NCBI GenBank assembly: GCA_910577195.1
Contig: CAJTLP010000001.1
Location: forward strand, 1-64,000
Direction: 5' to 3'
Source of the DNA: an uncultured Eubacterium sp.
GTDB lineage: Bacteria > Bacillota > Clostridia > Oscillospirales > Acutalibacteraceae
DNA: 64,000 bases
Position 1 is the first letter of the stretch. Each line of letters starts with the position of its first letter. Of the stretch, positions 43,952 through 52,705 are shown piece by piece. A program made the position numbers and the translations under genes. The notes under the pieces were generated by a model that made no database searches, was not told the DNA's origin, and saw nothing but the letters and a program-made list of their open reading frames with translations.

Positions 43952-44980
43952 TTACCTTGTACGAACCTCTTCCTTCGTCTTAAAGGAATAGCCGTACTGG
44001 TCAAGAATATGCATTTTCTTCAGTGCAATTTCACATCCCTTTGAGACACAAAGATTCGGTCGTACAGGAATTGTCACATCAACTGAAAGTGACTTACTGA
44101 TTAACACATCAAGTCCGTAAAGCTCTGACATACCGCCTGTTAGAAGAATACTGCCGTTTGTAATATCTGCAACAAGCTGCGGTGATGTCCTTTCAAACAA
44201 GGTCTTAGCGGCAGCAGTAATTTTTTCAAGCTGCGGTTGAAGACAATTGCATATCTCATTGCCTGTAATCTCAACTACCATAGGCAAACCTGTGGCAGCA
44301 TTTCTGCCCTTTGCCTGAACCGTAATATCCGTAACACGAGGAACTGCACAGCCTGCATTGATTTTAATATCCTCTGCCGTTCTTATTCCCACAAGAAGTC
44401 CATAGGTATCACGCAGATACTTAACAATTGCATGGTCAAAAGAATCGCCTGCTGTCTTGATTGCCTCTATCTGGCTCATAGAGCCCTGACTGATAACAGC
44501 CATATCTGTTGTGCCTGCGCCTACATTGATAACAAATACACCGCTGGGATTAACAGGGTCAATGCCGGCTCCGAAAGCAGCACAAAGAGGCTCTTCAATC
44601 AAACATACTGACCTTGCACCGGCAGTAATCAGTACGGAAACAAGGGTTCGCTTTTCAACATCTGTACTGAGTGACGGTACGGATGCAACAACTCTCGGCT
44701 TAAAAATCGTTTTTTTAAGCACCTTATTCATAAAGTAACGCACCATCTGACAGGCAAGAGAATAGTTGCTGACCGTACCCTCCATAATCGGCTGGATAAC
44801 ACTGACACCGCTTGGCTCTCTTCCCTGAAGATAGTAGGCCCTTTTGCCTGCATAAAGTATTTTTTCACTTTCTGTATCATAAGCAACATAAGATGGCTCC
44901 TCAAGGACAACACCCTTGCCCACAACGGAGATAACCACTCTGCTTGTACCCAGATCTATTCCCAAATCATAACCGAACAT
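43952..44980 (-). CDS. MreB/Mbl-like actin homologue, solitary
   Basis: A 342-residue actin-fold protein. It has phosphate 1 DLGIDLGTSRVVISVVGKGVVLEEPS, VASVPSLSTDVEKRTLV, EEPLCAAFGAGID, phosphate 2 INVGAGTTDMAVIS, TAGDSFDHAIVKYLRDTYGLLVGIRTAEDIKI and adenosine motif ILLTGGMSELYGLD. MreB-type filaments guide cell-wall synthesis. It differs from canonical MreB in several motif residues (NVGAGTTD for DIGGGTTE; GDSFD for GDxMD), and mreC/mreD are not nearby. The start at 44980 has AAGGA upstream; a TTG at 44989 is less likely. Confidence 0.88.
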   Translation of the reverse strand: MFGYDLGIDLGTSRVVISVVGKGVVLEEPSYVAYDTESEKILYAGKRAYYLQGREPSGVSVIQPIMEGTVSNYSLACQMVRYFMNKVLKKTIFKPRVVASVPSLSTDVEKRTLVSVLITAGARSVCLIEEPLCAAFGAGIDPVNPSGVFVINVGAGTTDMAVISQGSMSQIEAIKTAGDSFDHAIVKYLRDTYGLLVGIRTAEDIKINAGCAVPRVTDITVQAKGRNAATGLPMVVEITGNEICNCLQPQLEKITAAAKTLFERTSPQLVADITNGSILLTGGMSELYGLDVLISKSLSVDVTIPVRPNLCVSKGCEIALKKMHILDQYGYSFKTKEEVRTR

Positions 44981-45064
44981 AAAAAACAATCCTTAAAAAT
45001 TCAATATAAAATATGTTACTTTAAAACAATACTAATGTCAAGAAATAAGATATTAATAATTAAC

Positions 45065-45286
45065 TAAATTATTGTTTAGTTTATCAATAATGTACTTAAG
45101 ATTCCGTAGGGGACGATTCCATATCGTCCCACAATATTGAAAAATGATTTGGGCGGATATTGAATCCGCCCCTACAATGTTTCAATAGTGTTCCTGTTGA
45201 TTTGTAGAGGCTGGTTTCCACGCCAGTCCATTTCATAATTTTTTGGGAGGGCACGGAGATCCTCCCCTACACTAAACAATAATTTA
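45065..45286. mobile_element. MITE-like element C (222 bp) downstream of recD2
   Basis: Perfect terminal inverted repeats TAAATTATTGTTTAG (45065-45079) and CTAAACAATAATTTA (45272-45286). Four successive hairpin modules lie inside: GGGACGAT / ATCGTCCC, GGGCGGAT / ATCCGCCC, CTGG...CCAG and GGGAGG / CCTCCC, in blocks opened by GTAGGGG or closed by CCCCTAC. No coding sequence. The right end is 2 bp from the recD2 stop. The remaining bases of 44990-45064 are AT-rich and show nothing else. Confidence 0.82.
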
Positions 45287-45288
45287 TT

Positions 45289-47514
45289 CTACTCACCAAA
45301 TATACCACTTTCCTCTTTAAAAAGGAAATGAACCAGTGCGCTGTAACGTCTGCTCTTTTTATCATTTTCCACCATAAGCCGGATTGAATTCGCATTACCC
45401 ACAATAACGAGCAGGCTCTTGGCTCTTGTCAATGCGGTATAAAAAAGATTTCTGTAAGCAAGCTTAGGAGGTGTATTGATTGTAGGAAGCACCACAGCAT
45501 CAAATTCACTGCCCTGACTTTTATGTACAGTCATAGCATAGGCAAGCTCAATTTCCTTAGCATTTTCTATACTGTACATAGCCTCTCTGTCATCAAAACG
45601 CACGTTGATAATATCGTTGGCCTTATCAATTCTCGTCAATATTCCGATATCGCCATTGAACACGCCTGTTCCGTTGTCATCATTTTTAAACCACGGAACA
45701 TCATAGTTATTCTTAATCTGCATCACCTTGTCACCCTCACGCAGAATATAACCGCGATTTCGGATTTCAGCTTTTTCTCTTGACGGCGGATTAAGTACCT
45801 CCTGCAAAAGTGCATTGATATTTTCAGTACCCACCTCGCCCTTACGGCTTGGGCAAAGCACCTGTATATCAGAAATGGAATCAAATCCGTAGCCGGCAGG
45901 AATACGGTTGGTAACAAGATTGACTATCTTTCTCGGTGCATTGAATCTTGAATCCTCATTCAGCAGAAAGAAATCGGAATTGATATCACTGTTATCCAGC
46001 AGCGGCATTTCCCCTGCCACAACTCTGTGTGCGTTTGAAACAATATTGCTTTCAAGCGCCTGACGGAAAATTTTATCCAGACTGACAACGCCTATCAGTC
46101 CGCTTTTTATCAAATCGGCAAGGACATTTCCGGCACCCACAGGAGGCAGCTGATTTTTATCACCGACCATAATCAGACGGCAGGAAAGGGGCAAAGCATC
46201 AAGCAAGGCTGAAAACACGGTAACATCCACCATAGAAAGCTCATCAACAATTACCGCATCACATTCAAGAGGATTTTTCAGATTATGGCAAAAGGACGGC
46301 TCGGTTGCCCCCTCGCGGTATTCAACCTCAAGCAATCTGTGAATGGTCTTTGCCTCATAGCCTGTAAGCTCGCTCATTCGCTTGGCAGCACGTCCTGTCG
46401 GCGCAGCAAGTGCCACGTCAAGTCCCCTGTTTTTCATAAGGGTAATGATACCCTTGACGGTAGTTGTTTTACCTGTGCCCGGTCCGCCTGTCAGAATAAG
46501 CATACCCTTATTAACAGCAATCTCAATAGCCTGTCTCTGTTTTTCATCAAAGTGGATATGATTTGCCTCTTCAAAGGCGTAAATTTCGGAAGTTGATATA
46601 TCCTTCTGCTGCGGAGGAAAGTTCAACATCACATTTATGCGCTCAGCTATAGCAGACTCTGCACGGTAAATCTCAGGCAAAAACAAAAAATCCCTGCCGT
46701 CAATATCCTCCTGCACAAGCTGTTTGGAGTCAATCGCATTGTCAATTGCAATTTCAACATCATCTTCACTGCAATCAAGCAGGTTCATCGCAGGCTTTAT
46801 CAGGCTGCTTCTCGGAATACAGGTGTGCCCATTGTGAAGATTATACCGCACCACATACACAACACCTGCCTGACTGCGGTAGTCGAACGGTGGAGCATCC
46901 TGCATGGAAAAAGCAATTTCATCAGCACGTTCAAAGCTGAAGCCATTGCTCTCAGACACAAAAGCGTAGGGATTTTCTTTAATGATATCCAGTGCATAGG
47001 ACTTGTACAAATTATAAGCCTGAAAGGCCTCCTGCTGATTCAGTCCCAAATCAGCAAGACCATTCATAATATCACGTGCAGCAAACTGCATCTTAAAATC
47101 CTGACTGATTTTCTTTGCTTTTGCCTTATTGATTCCCTTGATTTCAGCTAAACGCTCAGGCTCATTTTCAATAACATTAAATGTGTCAGAGCCGAATTTC
47201 TCAACAATCTTAGCGGCAGTTGCCTCACGTACACCCTTTATAATTCCGCCTGCAAGAAAACGCAGCATGCCTGATGCGTCAGCAGGTAAAGTACGTTGAA
47301 GACGCACCGCTTTAAACTGTCTTCCAAAGGTAGGGTGCATCACCCACTCCCCCTGAAACACAGCCTCTTCACCGATAACAACACCACCGAGAACACCAAC
47401 AACCGTTACAAACTCATCACCTGCATCAACCTCAATAACAGCAAAGCCTGTTGACTCGTTCTGATATGTTATTTCTTCAATTGTACCTGTTAAGTTTTCC
47501 AGCTCTTCTGACAT
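45289..47514 (-). CDS. recD2: RecD2-type ATP-dependent DNA helicase
   Basis: A 741-residue superfamily 1B 5'-3' helicase involved in DNA repair and recombination, of the form found without RecBC. The N-terminal OB-type and helix-hairpin-helix region (TGTIEEITYQNESTGFAVIEV, GIIKGVREATAAKIVEKFG) precedes Walker A GGPGTGKTTTVKG (about residues 343-355). VIVDELSMVD is Walker B, and AYAMTVHKSQGSEFDAVVLP is a late helicase motif. I prefer ATG 47514 (MSEELENL), with GGTG upstream; ATG 47532 is possible. Repeats C and D flank the gene in the same orientation. Confidence 0.93.
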   Translation of the reverse strand: MSEELENLTGTIEEITYQNESTGFAVIEVDAGDEFVTVVGVLGGVVIGEEAVFQGEWVMHPTFGRQFKAVRLQRTLPADASGMLRFLAGGIIKGVREATAAKIVEKFGSDTFNVIENEPERLAEIKGINKAKAKKISQDFKMQFAARDIMNGLADLGLNQQEAFQAYNLYKSYALDIIKENPYAFVSESNGFSFERADEIAFSMQDAPPFDYRSQAGVVYVVRYNLHNGHTCIPRSSLIKPAMNLLDCSEDDVEIAIDNAIDSKQLVQEDIDGRDFLFLPEIYRAESAIAERINVMLNFPPQQKDISTSEIYAFEEANHIHFDEKQRQAIEIAVNKGMLILTGGPGTGKTTTVKGIITLMKNRGLDVALAAPTGRAAKRMSELTGYEAKTIHRLLEVEYREGATEPSFCHNLKNPLECDAVIVDELSMVDVTVFSALLDALPLSCRLIMVGDKNQLPPVGAGNVLADLIKSGLIGVVSLDKIFRQALESNIVSNAHRVVAGEMPLLDNSDINSDFFLLNEDSRFNAPRKIVNLVTNRIPAGYGFDSISDIQVLCPSRKGEVGTENINALLQEVLNPPSREKAEIRNRGYILREGDKVMQIKNNYDVPWFKNDDNGTGVFNGDIGILTRIDKANDIINVRFDDREAMYSIENAKEIELAYAMTVHKSQGSEFDAVVLPTINTPPKLAYRNLFYTALTRAKSLLVIVGNANSIRLMVENDKKSRRYSALVHFLFKEESGIFGE

Positions 47515-47576
47515 ATTTTTCACCGATATCATTATAGCACAAATCAGCGAAATATAAAATATATAATTGACATTCT

Positions 47577-47662
47577 GTAGGGGACGATTTAATATCGTCC
47601 CACGATATTAAAAACAATTCAGGGCGGATATTGAATCCGCCCCTACACTAAACAATAATTTA
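47577..47662. repeat. Repeat element D (truncated copy) upstream of recD2
   Basis: TGTAGGGG starts the modules GGGACGAT / ATCGTCCC and GGGCGGAT / ATCCGCCC; then CCCCTACACTAAACAATAATTTA-type end, whose last 15 bases (47648-47662) match the terminus of A and C exactly. The left terminus is missing. Orientation is the same as element C. Confidence 0.8.
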
Positions 47663-47738
47663 CTATACTGCCTTCATATAAAAATATCAGGGACGACAAA
47701 AATCGCCCCTTTATAAAACATATTGATACTCAGCAATC

Positions 47739-48266
47739 TTAAGCCTGCGTTTTAAAAAATTTTTCTTTTTGCAGCAGTTTTATCCATCTGATTATTAAAA
47801 CCAATAAGAAACACATAGCATTAGCTAAGAAGAATACAATCAAATTATGTAAAAAATAAAAAACAGAATAAAATATTATCGCAAATATAATCATAAAAAA
47901 TAATATCAGCTTTTGAATTTTAAATTGTCTTTTCCCTTTTTCAATATAATCCTTCATCTGTGCATCTGTCAAATAAATCTCTTTGTAATTCCTTTTCGCC
48001 TTATTTTCAATCTGATTATAAGCAATATATCCGATAACAAATGAAATGATTATACCAACCGCAATCATAATTATAGCTGCTGCAGTGCTTATTTTTTCAA
48101 CCAAAAAGCGATTGAGAACATCACCTAAAAACAAAGTCAATGTTATAGAAATAAAATATCCTGCGTTTGGAACAAATTTTTCCGTGTTTTTTCCTCTGAA
48201 AATTTTTCCGTCATCAGAGCAACAATAATAGAAATTATCATCGGAATAAAATGAAATATATTTCAT
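47739..48266 (-). CDS. Four-helix membrane protein, unknown
   Basis: A 175-residue protein beginning MKYISFYSDDNFYYCC. It has two paired hydrophobic regions (GYFISITLTLFLGDVLNRFLV, AAAIIMIAVGIIISFVIGYIA) and, after a basic loop, IQKLILFFMIIFAIIFYSVFYF and LIVFFLANAMCFLLVLIIRWI. No family recognised. It ends the HTH/DUF6442-like operon and starts 24 bp after the HTH stop; AAGGAA lies 11 bases before the ATG at 48266. Past its stop a GGGGCGA / TCGTCCC hairpin may act as a weak terminator. Confidence 0.7.
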   Translation of the reverse strand: MKYISFYSDDNFYYCCSDDGKIFRGKNTEKFVPNAGYFISITLTLFLGDVLNRFLVEKISTAAAIIMIAVGIIISFVIGYIAYNQIENKAKRNYKEIYLTDAQMKDYIEKGKRQFKIQKLILFFMIIFAIIFYSVFYFLHNLIVFFLANAMCFLLVLIIRWIKLLQKEKFFKTQA

Positions 48267-48290
48267 ACAAACCAATTTCCTTCTTAAATA

Positions 48291-48500
48291 TTATTCAAAA
48301 TAAAACATATCCTCAAATTTCACATCAAGTGCAATACAGAGGATTAATGCTAATTTGGCGGTCGGACTATACTGACCGGTTTCAATAGAGCTGATTGTGT
48401 TTCTTGAAACACCAACCATATATGCCAGCTGAGCCTGAGAAAGATTACGGTCTGTTCTGATTTCCTTTAATCTGTTATGAAGTATTAATTTATCATCCAT
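48291..48500 (-). CDS. Small HTH (XRE) regulator
   Basis: A 69-residue Cro/CI-type protein: LHNRLKEIRTDRNLSQAQLAYMVGVSRNTISSIETGQYSPTAKLALILCIALDVKFEDMFYFE. This class of short regulator is usually encoded with small membrane proteins in Firmicutes and often represses its own operon. The ATG overlaps the stop of the upstream gene by one base. The paired palindromes at 49186-49230 are its likely operators. Confidence 0.9.
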   Translation of the reverse strand: MDDKLILHNRLKEIRTDRNLSQAQLAYMVGVSRNTISSIETGQYSPTAKLALILCIALDVKFEDMFYFE

Positions 48501-48805
48501 TAGTAAACACCCTTGTTGCTTAAATAAGCAGCTATCAAAAAACCTAATACAACAAGCGATATAAGTACAATTATAATGTTATAAACCTTTTTCAACTTAA
48601 TTGCCTGATAAATTTCAGCTGCACAATTCATTGAAAACCATATAATAAAATATGTTATATTATCTTCAGTTATATAAAAAATACTGCATACAATTATTCC
48701 AACAATGGTAGAAATCAAATAAGCATTTTTCTTTATACTGTTCTCACGCTCATCTGCATTCTTATTTTCATTTCTGCTTTTTGCTAAAATTTCATCTCTT
48801 TCCAT
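48500..48805 (-). CDS. DUF6442-like small membrane protein, copy 2
   Basis: A 101-residue protein starting MERDEILAKSRNENKNADERENSIKKNAY, with three helices after it (LISTIVGIIVCSIFYI, ITYFIIWFSMNCAAEIYQAI, NIIIVLISLVVLGFLIAAYL). EILAKSR and ADERE match the family and the neighbour at 48870-49169. AAGGAG is eight bases before the ATG at 48805, so a longer frame to 48829 is rejected. Its function is unknown. Confidence 0.78.
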   Translation of the reverse strand: MERDEILAKSRNENKNADERENSIKKNAYLISTIVGIIVCSIFYITEDNITYFIIWFSMNCAAEIYQAIKLKKVYNIIIVLISLVVLGFLIAAYLSNKGVY

Positions 48806-48869
48806 AATAACAACTCCTTGCCAATGCATTCATTACAGTGCTATTCTTTTATGCTTCTTCTGGTATAAT

Positions 48870-49169
48870 CTATATTCCGCCTGAAATATACATAACAATT
48901 AAAAGAATACAGCAAACTGCTTCCACAAGAACTAATACTATATCAATCTTTCTTTTTAGCTTGATTGCACAATAAAAGCTTTTAAAAAAATTCATTAAAA
49001 ACATCAATATCAAATAGCCTGCGTCCTGCTTTATAAGGCAAAATGCACCGAGTAAAACAGTAACCGCAACAGAAGAAAATCTATAAGCCTTGATAAAAAC
49101 ATCTTTCTGCCATTCATCACCATTCTTATTTTCTTTTCTGCTTTTTGCTAAAATTTCATTTTTATCCAT
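48870..49169 (-). CDS. DUF6442-like small membrane protein, copy 1
   Basis: A 99-residue paralogue of the next gene: MDKNEILAKSRKENKNGDEWQKDVFIKAYRF, then helices FSSVAVTVLLGAFCLI, YLILMFLMNFFKSFYCAIKLK and IDIVLVLVEAVCCILLIVMYI. The two copies share the EILAKSRxENKN start and xxCAIKLK-type loop, pointing to tandem duplication. It is the first gene after the promoter at 49206-49234; AAAGGAG precedes the ATG. Confidence 0.78.
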   Translation of the reverse strand: MDKNEILAKSRKENKNGDEWQKDVFIKAYRFSSVAVTVLLGAFCLIKQDAGYLILMFLMNFFKSFYCAIKLKRKIDIVLVLVEAVCCILLIVMYISGGI

Positions 49170-49185
49170 AGCCGTTCTCCTTTGC

Positions 49186-49234
49186 CAAGTCTACTTTGCA
49201 TTTTCATTATAGCATTGCCAAGTTAACTTGTCAA
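49186..49234 (-). promoter_or_regulatory. Consensus promoter with two palindromic operator candidates
   Basis: On the minus strand TTGACA (49229-49234), a 17-bp spacer and TATAAT (49206-49211) match the SigA consensus exactly. The palindrome CAAGTTAACTTG (49219-49230) overlaps the -35 box and spacer. A second near-palindrome, CAAGT-CT-ACTTT on the plus strand, lies at 49186-49197 around the start site, 33 bp away centre to centre. This layout suits repression by the HTH protein of the operon. Confidence 0.75.
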
Positions 49235-49242
49235 CAGCAAAT

Positions 49243-49272
49243 AAAAAAAGAGCAAGTCAAAAGACTTGCTCT
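49243..49272 (-). terminator. tuf terminator
   Basis: A perfect 10-bp stem AGAGCAAGTC / GACTTGCTCT with a 4-nt loop is followed on the minus strand by TTTTTTT. It ends about 20 bp past the tuf stop. Confidence 0.93.
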
Positions 49273-49291
49273 GATTATGAAAGGTTATAGA

Positions 49292-50485
49292 TTACTCGTT
49301 GATAGCTGTAACAACGCCTGAACCTACTGTTCTACCACCCTCACGGATAGCGAAACGAAGACCCTCTTCAATAGCGATTGGAGTGATGAGCTCAACGTTC
49401 ATTACTACGTTATCGCCAGGCATACACATCTCTGTGCCTTCCGGAAGAGTGATAACACCTGTTACGTCAGTTGTTCTGAAATAGAACTGTGGACGATAGT
49501 TGTTGAAGAAAGGAGTATGACGGCCACCCTCGTCCTTTGAAAGAACGTAAACCTGACCTGAGAATTTTGTGTGTGGCTTGATTGAACCAGGAGCTGCAAG
49601 AACCTGACCTCTTTCGATATCAGATCTCTGAACACCACGGAGAAGACAACCGATGTTGTCACCAGCCTCAGCATAGTCAAGAATCTTACGGAACATCTCA
49701 ATACCAGTACATACTGTTGAGCTTGTTTCCTCATGAAGACCAACCATCTCAACTGTGTCGTTAGTCTTAAGCTGACCACGCTCTACTCTACCTGTAGCAA
49801 CTGTACCACGACCGGTGATTGTGAATACGTCCTCAACAGGCATAAGGAAAGGAAGGTCTGACTTACGGTCAGGAGTTGGGATATAGCTGTCAACAGCGTC
49901 CATGAGTTCCTGAATGCAAGCACAAGCAGGATCATCATTTGATGGAGCCTCAAGAGCCTTAAGAGCAGAACCCTTAATGATTGGGCACTCATCATCAAAC
50001 TCATACTCAGCAAGAGTCTCACGGATTTCCATTTCTACGAGCTCAAGAAGCTCCTCATCGTCAACCTGATCAGTCTTGTTCATGAATACGATGATTGCTG
50101 GAACGCCTACCTGACGAGCAAGGAGAAGGTGCTCCTTAGTCTGAGCCATAGGACCATCTGTTGAAGCGATTACAAGGATAGCGCCGTCCATCTGAGCAGC
50201 ACCGGTAATCATGTTCTTAATATAGTCAGCATGGCCTGGGCAGTCAACGTGAGCGTAGTGACGAGCTTCTGTCTCATACTCAACGTGAGCTGTGTTGATT
50301 GTGATACCACGTTCTCTCTCTTCAGGAGCCTTATCGATATCAGCATAGTCCTCAAACTTTGCAAAGCCCTTGTTAGCGAGATACTTTGTGATAGCAGCAG
50401 TAAGAGTTGTCTTACCATGGTCAACGTGACCGATTGTACCAATGTTTACATGTGGTTTGGTACGGTTAAATTTTTCTTTTGCCAT
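49292..50485 (-). CDS. tuf: Elongation factor Tu
   Basis: EF-Tu delivers aminoacyl-tRNA to the ribosome. The 397-residue protein has G1 GHVDHGKTTL, the switch PEERERGITINTAHVEYET, G3 DCPGHADY, G4 FMNKTDQVDDEELLELVEMEIRE and SALKALE-type SALKA. Domains 2 and 3 end TVGSGVVTAINE. It closes the rpsL-rpsG-fusA-tuf operon, 99 bp after fusA, with GGAGG before the ATG. Confidence 0.99.
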   Translation of the reverse strand: MAKEKFNRTKPHVNIGTIGHVDHGKTTLTAAITKYLANKGFAKFEDYADIDKAPEERERGITINTAHVEYETEARHYAHVDCPGHADYIKNMITGAAQMDGAILVIASTDGPMAQTKEHLLLARQVGVPAIIVFMNKTDQVDDEELLELVEMEIRETLAEYEFDDECPIIKGSALKALEAPSNDDPACACIQELMDAVDSYIPTPDRKSDLPFLMPVEDVFTITGRGTVATGRVERGQLKTNDTVEMVGLHEETSSTVCTGIEMFRKILDYAEAGDNIGCLLRGVQRSDIERGQVLAAPGSIKPHTKFSGQVYVLSKDEGGRHTPFFNNYRPQFYFRTTDVTGVITLPEGTEMCMPGDNVVMNVELITPIAIEEGLRFAIREGGRTVGSGVVTAINE

Positions 50486-50584
50486 TGGAATTTCCTCCTT
50501 AAAATTTACAATAGATAAATTGTCAAAGATATTCTAACAAATACGTATAAAAATATCAAGACTTTTTTAATAATTTATAGTCAA

Positions 50585-52693
50585 TTAGTCTTTCTTAGCT
50601 CTTTCGCTGATGATTGACTCACTGATTGACTTAGGAACAGGCTCAAATCCGTCCGGCTCCATTGTATACTGTCCACGACCCTGTGTCTTTGAACGGAGGT
50701 CGTTGATATAGCCAAACATTTCTGAAAGCGGTACTCTTGAGTTAATCTGCTTAGCACCAGCTCTGTCTTCCATACCCTGAATCTGACCACGACGTGAGTT
50801 AAGGTCACCGATAACATCGCCCATATATTCCTCAGGAACGATAACAACAACCTTCATCATAGGCTCAAGGATGATTGGCTTAGCGCCCTTAGCAGCATCT
50901 TTGAATGCCATAGAACCTGCAATCTTGAATGCCATTTCTGATGAGTCAACCTCATGATAAGAACCATCATAAAGTTCAACTCTAACGTCAACAACATTGT
51001 AGCCTGCAAGGATACCGCTCTTCATAGCGCCCTGAATACCGGCATCAACAGCTGGGATATACTCCTTAGGAATAGCACCGCCGACGATCTGATTAACAAA
51101 CTCGTAACCCTTACCGATACCATTTTCGTCAAGGTTAGGCATAATACGAATCTTAACGTGACCGTACTGACCTGAACCACCTGACTGTCTCTTATACTTA
51201 AGGTCTGACTGGCCTTCGCTCTGGATTGTTTCCTTATAAGAAACCTGAGGAGCACCAACGTTTGCCTCAACCTTAAATTCACGAAGAAGACGGTCAACAA
51301 TAATCTCAAGGTGAAGCTCACCCATACCAGCGATGATTGTCTGTCCTGTTTCTTCATCTGTATATGCTTTGAATGTTGGGTCTTCTTCTGCAAGCTTTGC
51401 AAGAGCAATACCCATCTTTTCCTGACCTGCCTTTGTCTTTGGCTCAATAGCAACGTTAATAACAGGATCAGGGAAATTCATTGATTCAAGAATAATCGGA
51501 TGATTTTCATCACAAAGAGTATCACCTGTTGTAGTATTCTTGAGACCTACAGCTGCAGCAATATCACCTGCATAACAAACAGGAATATCTTCTCTGTGGT
51601 TAGCGTGCATCTGAAGGATTCTGCCCATTCTTTCTCTCTTATCCTTAACTGAATTGTAGCAAGGTGTACCTGCTTCAATCATACCGGAATAAACGCGGAA
51701 GAAACAAATCTTACCTACGAATGGGTCAGTTGCAATCTTAAATGCAAGAGCTGCGAAAGGCTCATCATCTGATGAATGGCGAGCTTCCTCCTCTTCTGTG
51801 TCAGGATTAACACCCTTGATTGACTCAACGTCTGTAGGAGCAGGCATATAATCAACAACAGCATCAAGGAGTGGCTGAACGCCCATATTACGATAAGAAG
51901 TACCGCAGCAGATAGGAACCATATCATTTGCAATTGTTGAAGAACGGATGATTCTCTTGATATCAGCTACTGAGATAGCGTCCTCACCCTCTTCAAAATA
52001 TTTTTCCATAAGCTCCTCGTCCTGTTCTGCAACATGTTCGATAAGCTCAGTTCTGTATTTCTCAGCAAGTTCCTTCATATCCTCAGGAATATCCTGAATT
52101 TCAAACTTCATACCCTTTTCTTTATCAGGATCGATATAGATAATAGCATGATTTTCAACAAGGTCAATAATGCCCTTGAAGGTATCCTCACTTCCGATTG
52201 GAAGCTGGATTGGAAGAGCATTACACTTAAAACGGTCTTTAACCATATCCAATGCTCTGTAGAAATCGGCACCCATAATGTCCATCTTATTAACATAGAT
52301 CATTCTTGGTACCTTATATTCGTCAGCCTGACGCCATACGGTCTCAGACTGTGGCTCAACACCGCCCTTTGCACAAAGAACAGTAACTGAACCGTCAAGT
52401 ACACGAAGTGAACGCTGAACCTCTACCGTGAAGTCAACGTGACCCGGTGTATCTATAATATTGATTCTATGGTCTTTCCAGAAACAAGTTGTTGCAGCAG
52501 ATGTGATTGTGATACCACGCTCCTGCTCCTGCTCCATCCAGTCCATTGTTGCAGAACCCTCGTGAGTTTCACCAATCTTATGATTGATACCTGTATAATA
52601 CAGAATTCTCTCGGTGGTAGTTGTTTTACCTGCATCAATATGAGCCATAATACCAATATTTCTTGTCATTTCAAGAGATACTTTTCTTGGCAT
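50585..52693 (-). CDS. fusA: Elongation factor G
   Basis: The translocation GTPase, 702 residues. G1 is AHIDAGKTTTTERILYYTG, the switch QEQERGITITSAATTCFW, G3 DTPGHVDF and G4 YVNKMDIMGADF. Domain IV carries the tip residues in SGGSGQYGHVKI and GGAIPKEYIPAVDAG, and domain V has RRGQIQGMEDR. Single full-length copy, 12 bp after rpsG. Confidence 0.99.
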   Translation of the reverse strand: MPRKVSLEMTRNIGIMAHIDAGKTTTTERILYYTGINHKIGETHEGSATMDWMEQEQERGITITSAATTCFWKDHRINIIDTPGHVDFTVEVQRSLRVLDGSVTVLCAKGGVEPQSETVWRQADEYKVPRMIYVNKMDIMGADFYRALDMVKDRFKCNALPIQLPIGSEDTFKGIIDLVENHAIIYIDPDKEKGMKFEIQDIPEDMKELAEKYRTELIEHVAEQDEELMEKYFEEGEDAISVADIKRIIRSSTIANDMVPICCGTSYRNMGVQPLLDAVVDYMPAPTDVESIKGVNPDTEEEEARHSSDDEPFAALAFKIATDPFVGKICFFRVYSGMIEAGTPCYNSVKDKRERMGRILQMHANHREDIPVCYAGDIAAAVGLKNTTTGDTLCDENHPIILESMNFPDPVINVAIEPKTKAGQEKMGIALAKLAEEDPTFKAYTDEETGQTIIAGMGELHLEIIVDRLLREFKVEANVGAPQVSYKETIQSEGQSDLKYKRQSGGSGQYGHVKIRIMPNLDENGIGKGYEFVNQIVGGAIPKEYIPAVDAGIQGAMKSGILAGYNVVDVRVELYDGSYHEVDSSEMAFKIAGSMAFKDAAKGAKPIILEPMMKVVVIVPEEYMGDVIGDLNSRRGQIQGMEDRAGAKQINSRVPLSEMFGYINDLRSKTQGRGQYTMEPDGFEPVPKSISESIISERAKKD

Positions 52694-52705
52694 AATATCC
52701 TCCTA

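Noticed and set aside
47537..47576. Promoter of recD2 using the TATAAT at 47531-47536
   Set aside because: The minus-strand TATAAT overlaps the ATG at 47532 and no acceptable -35 box lies 16-18 bp upstream.
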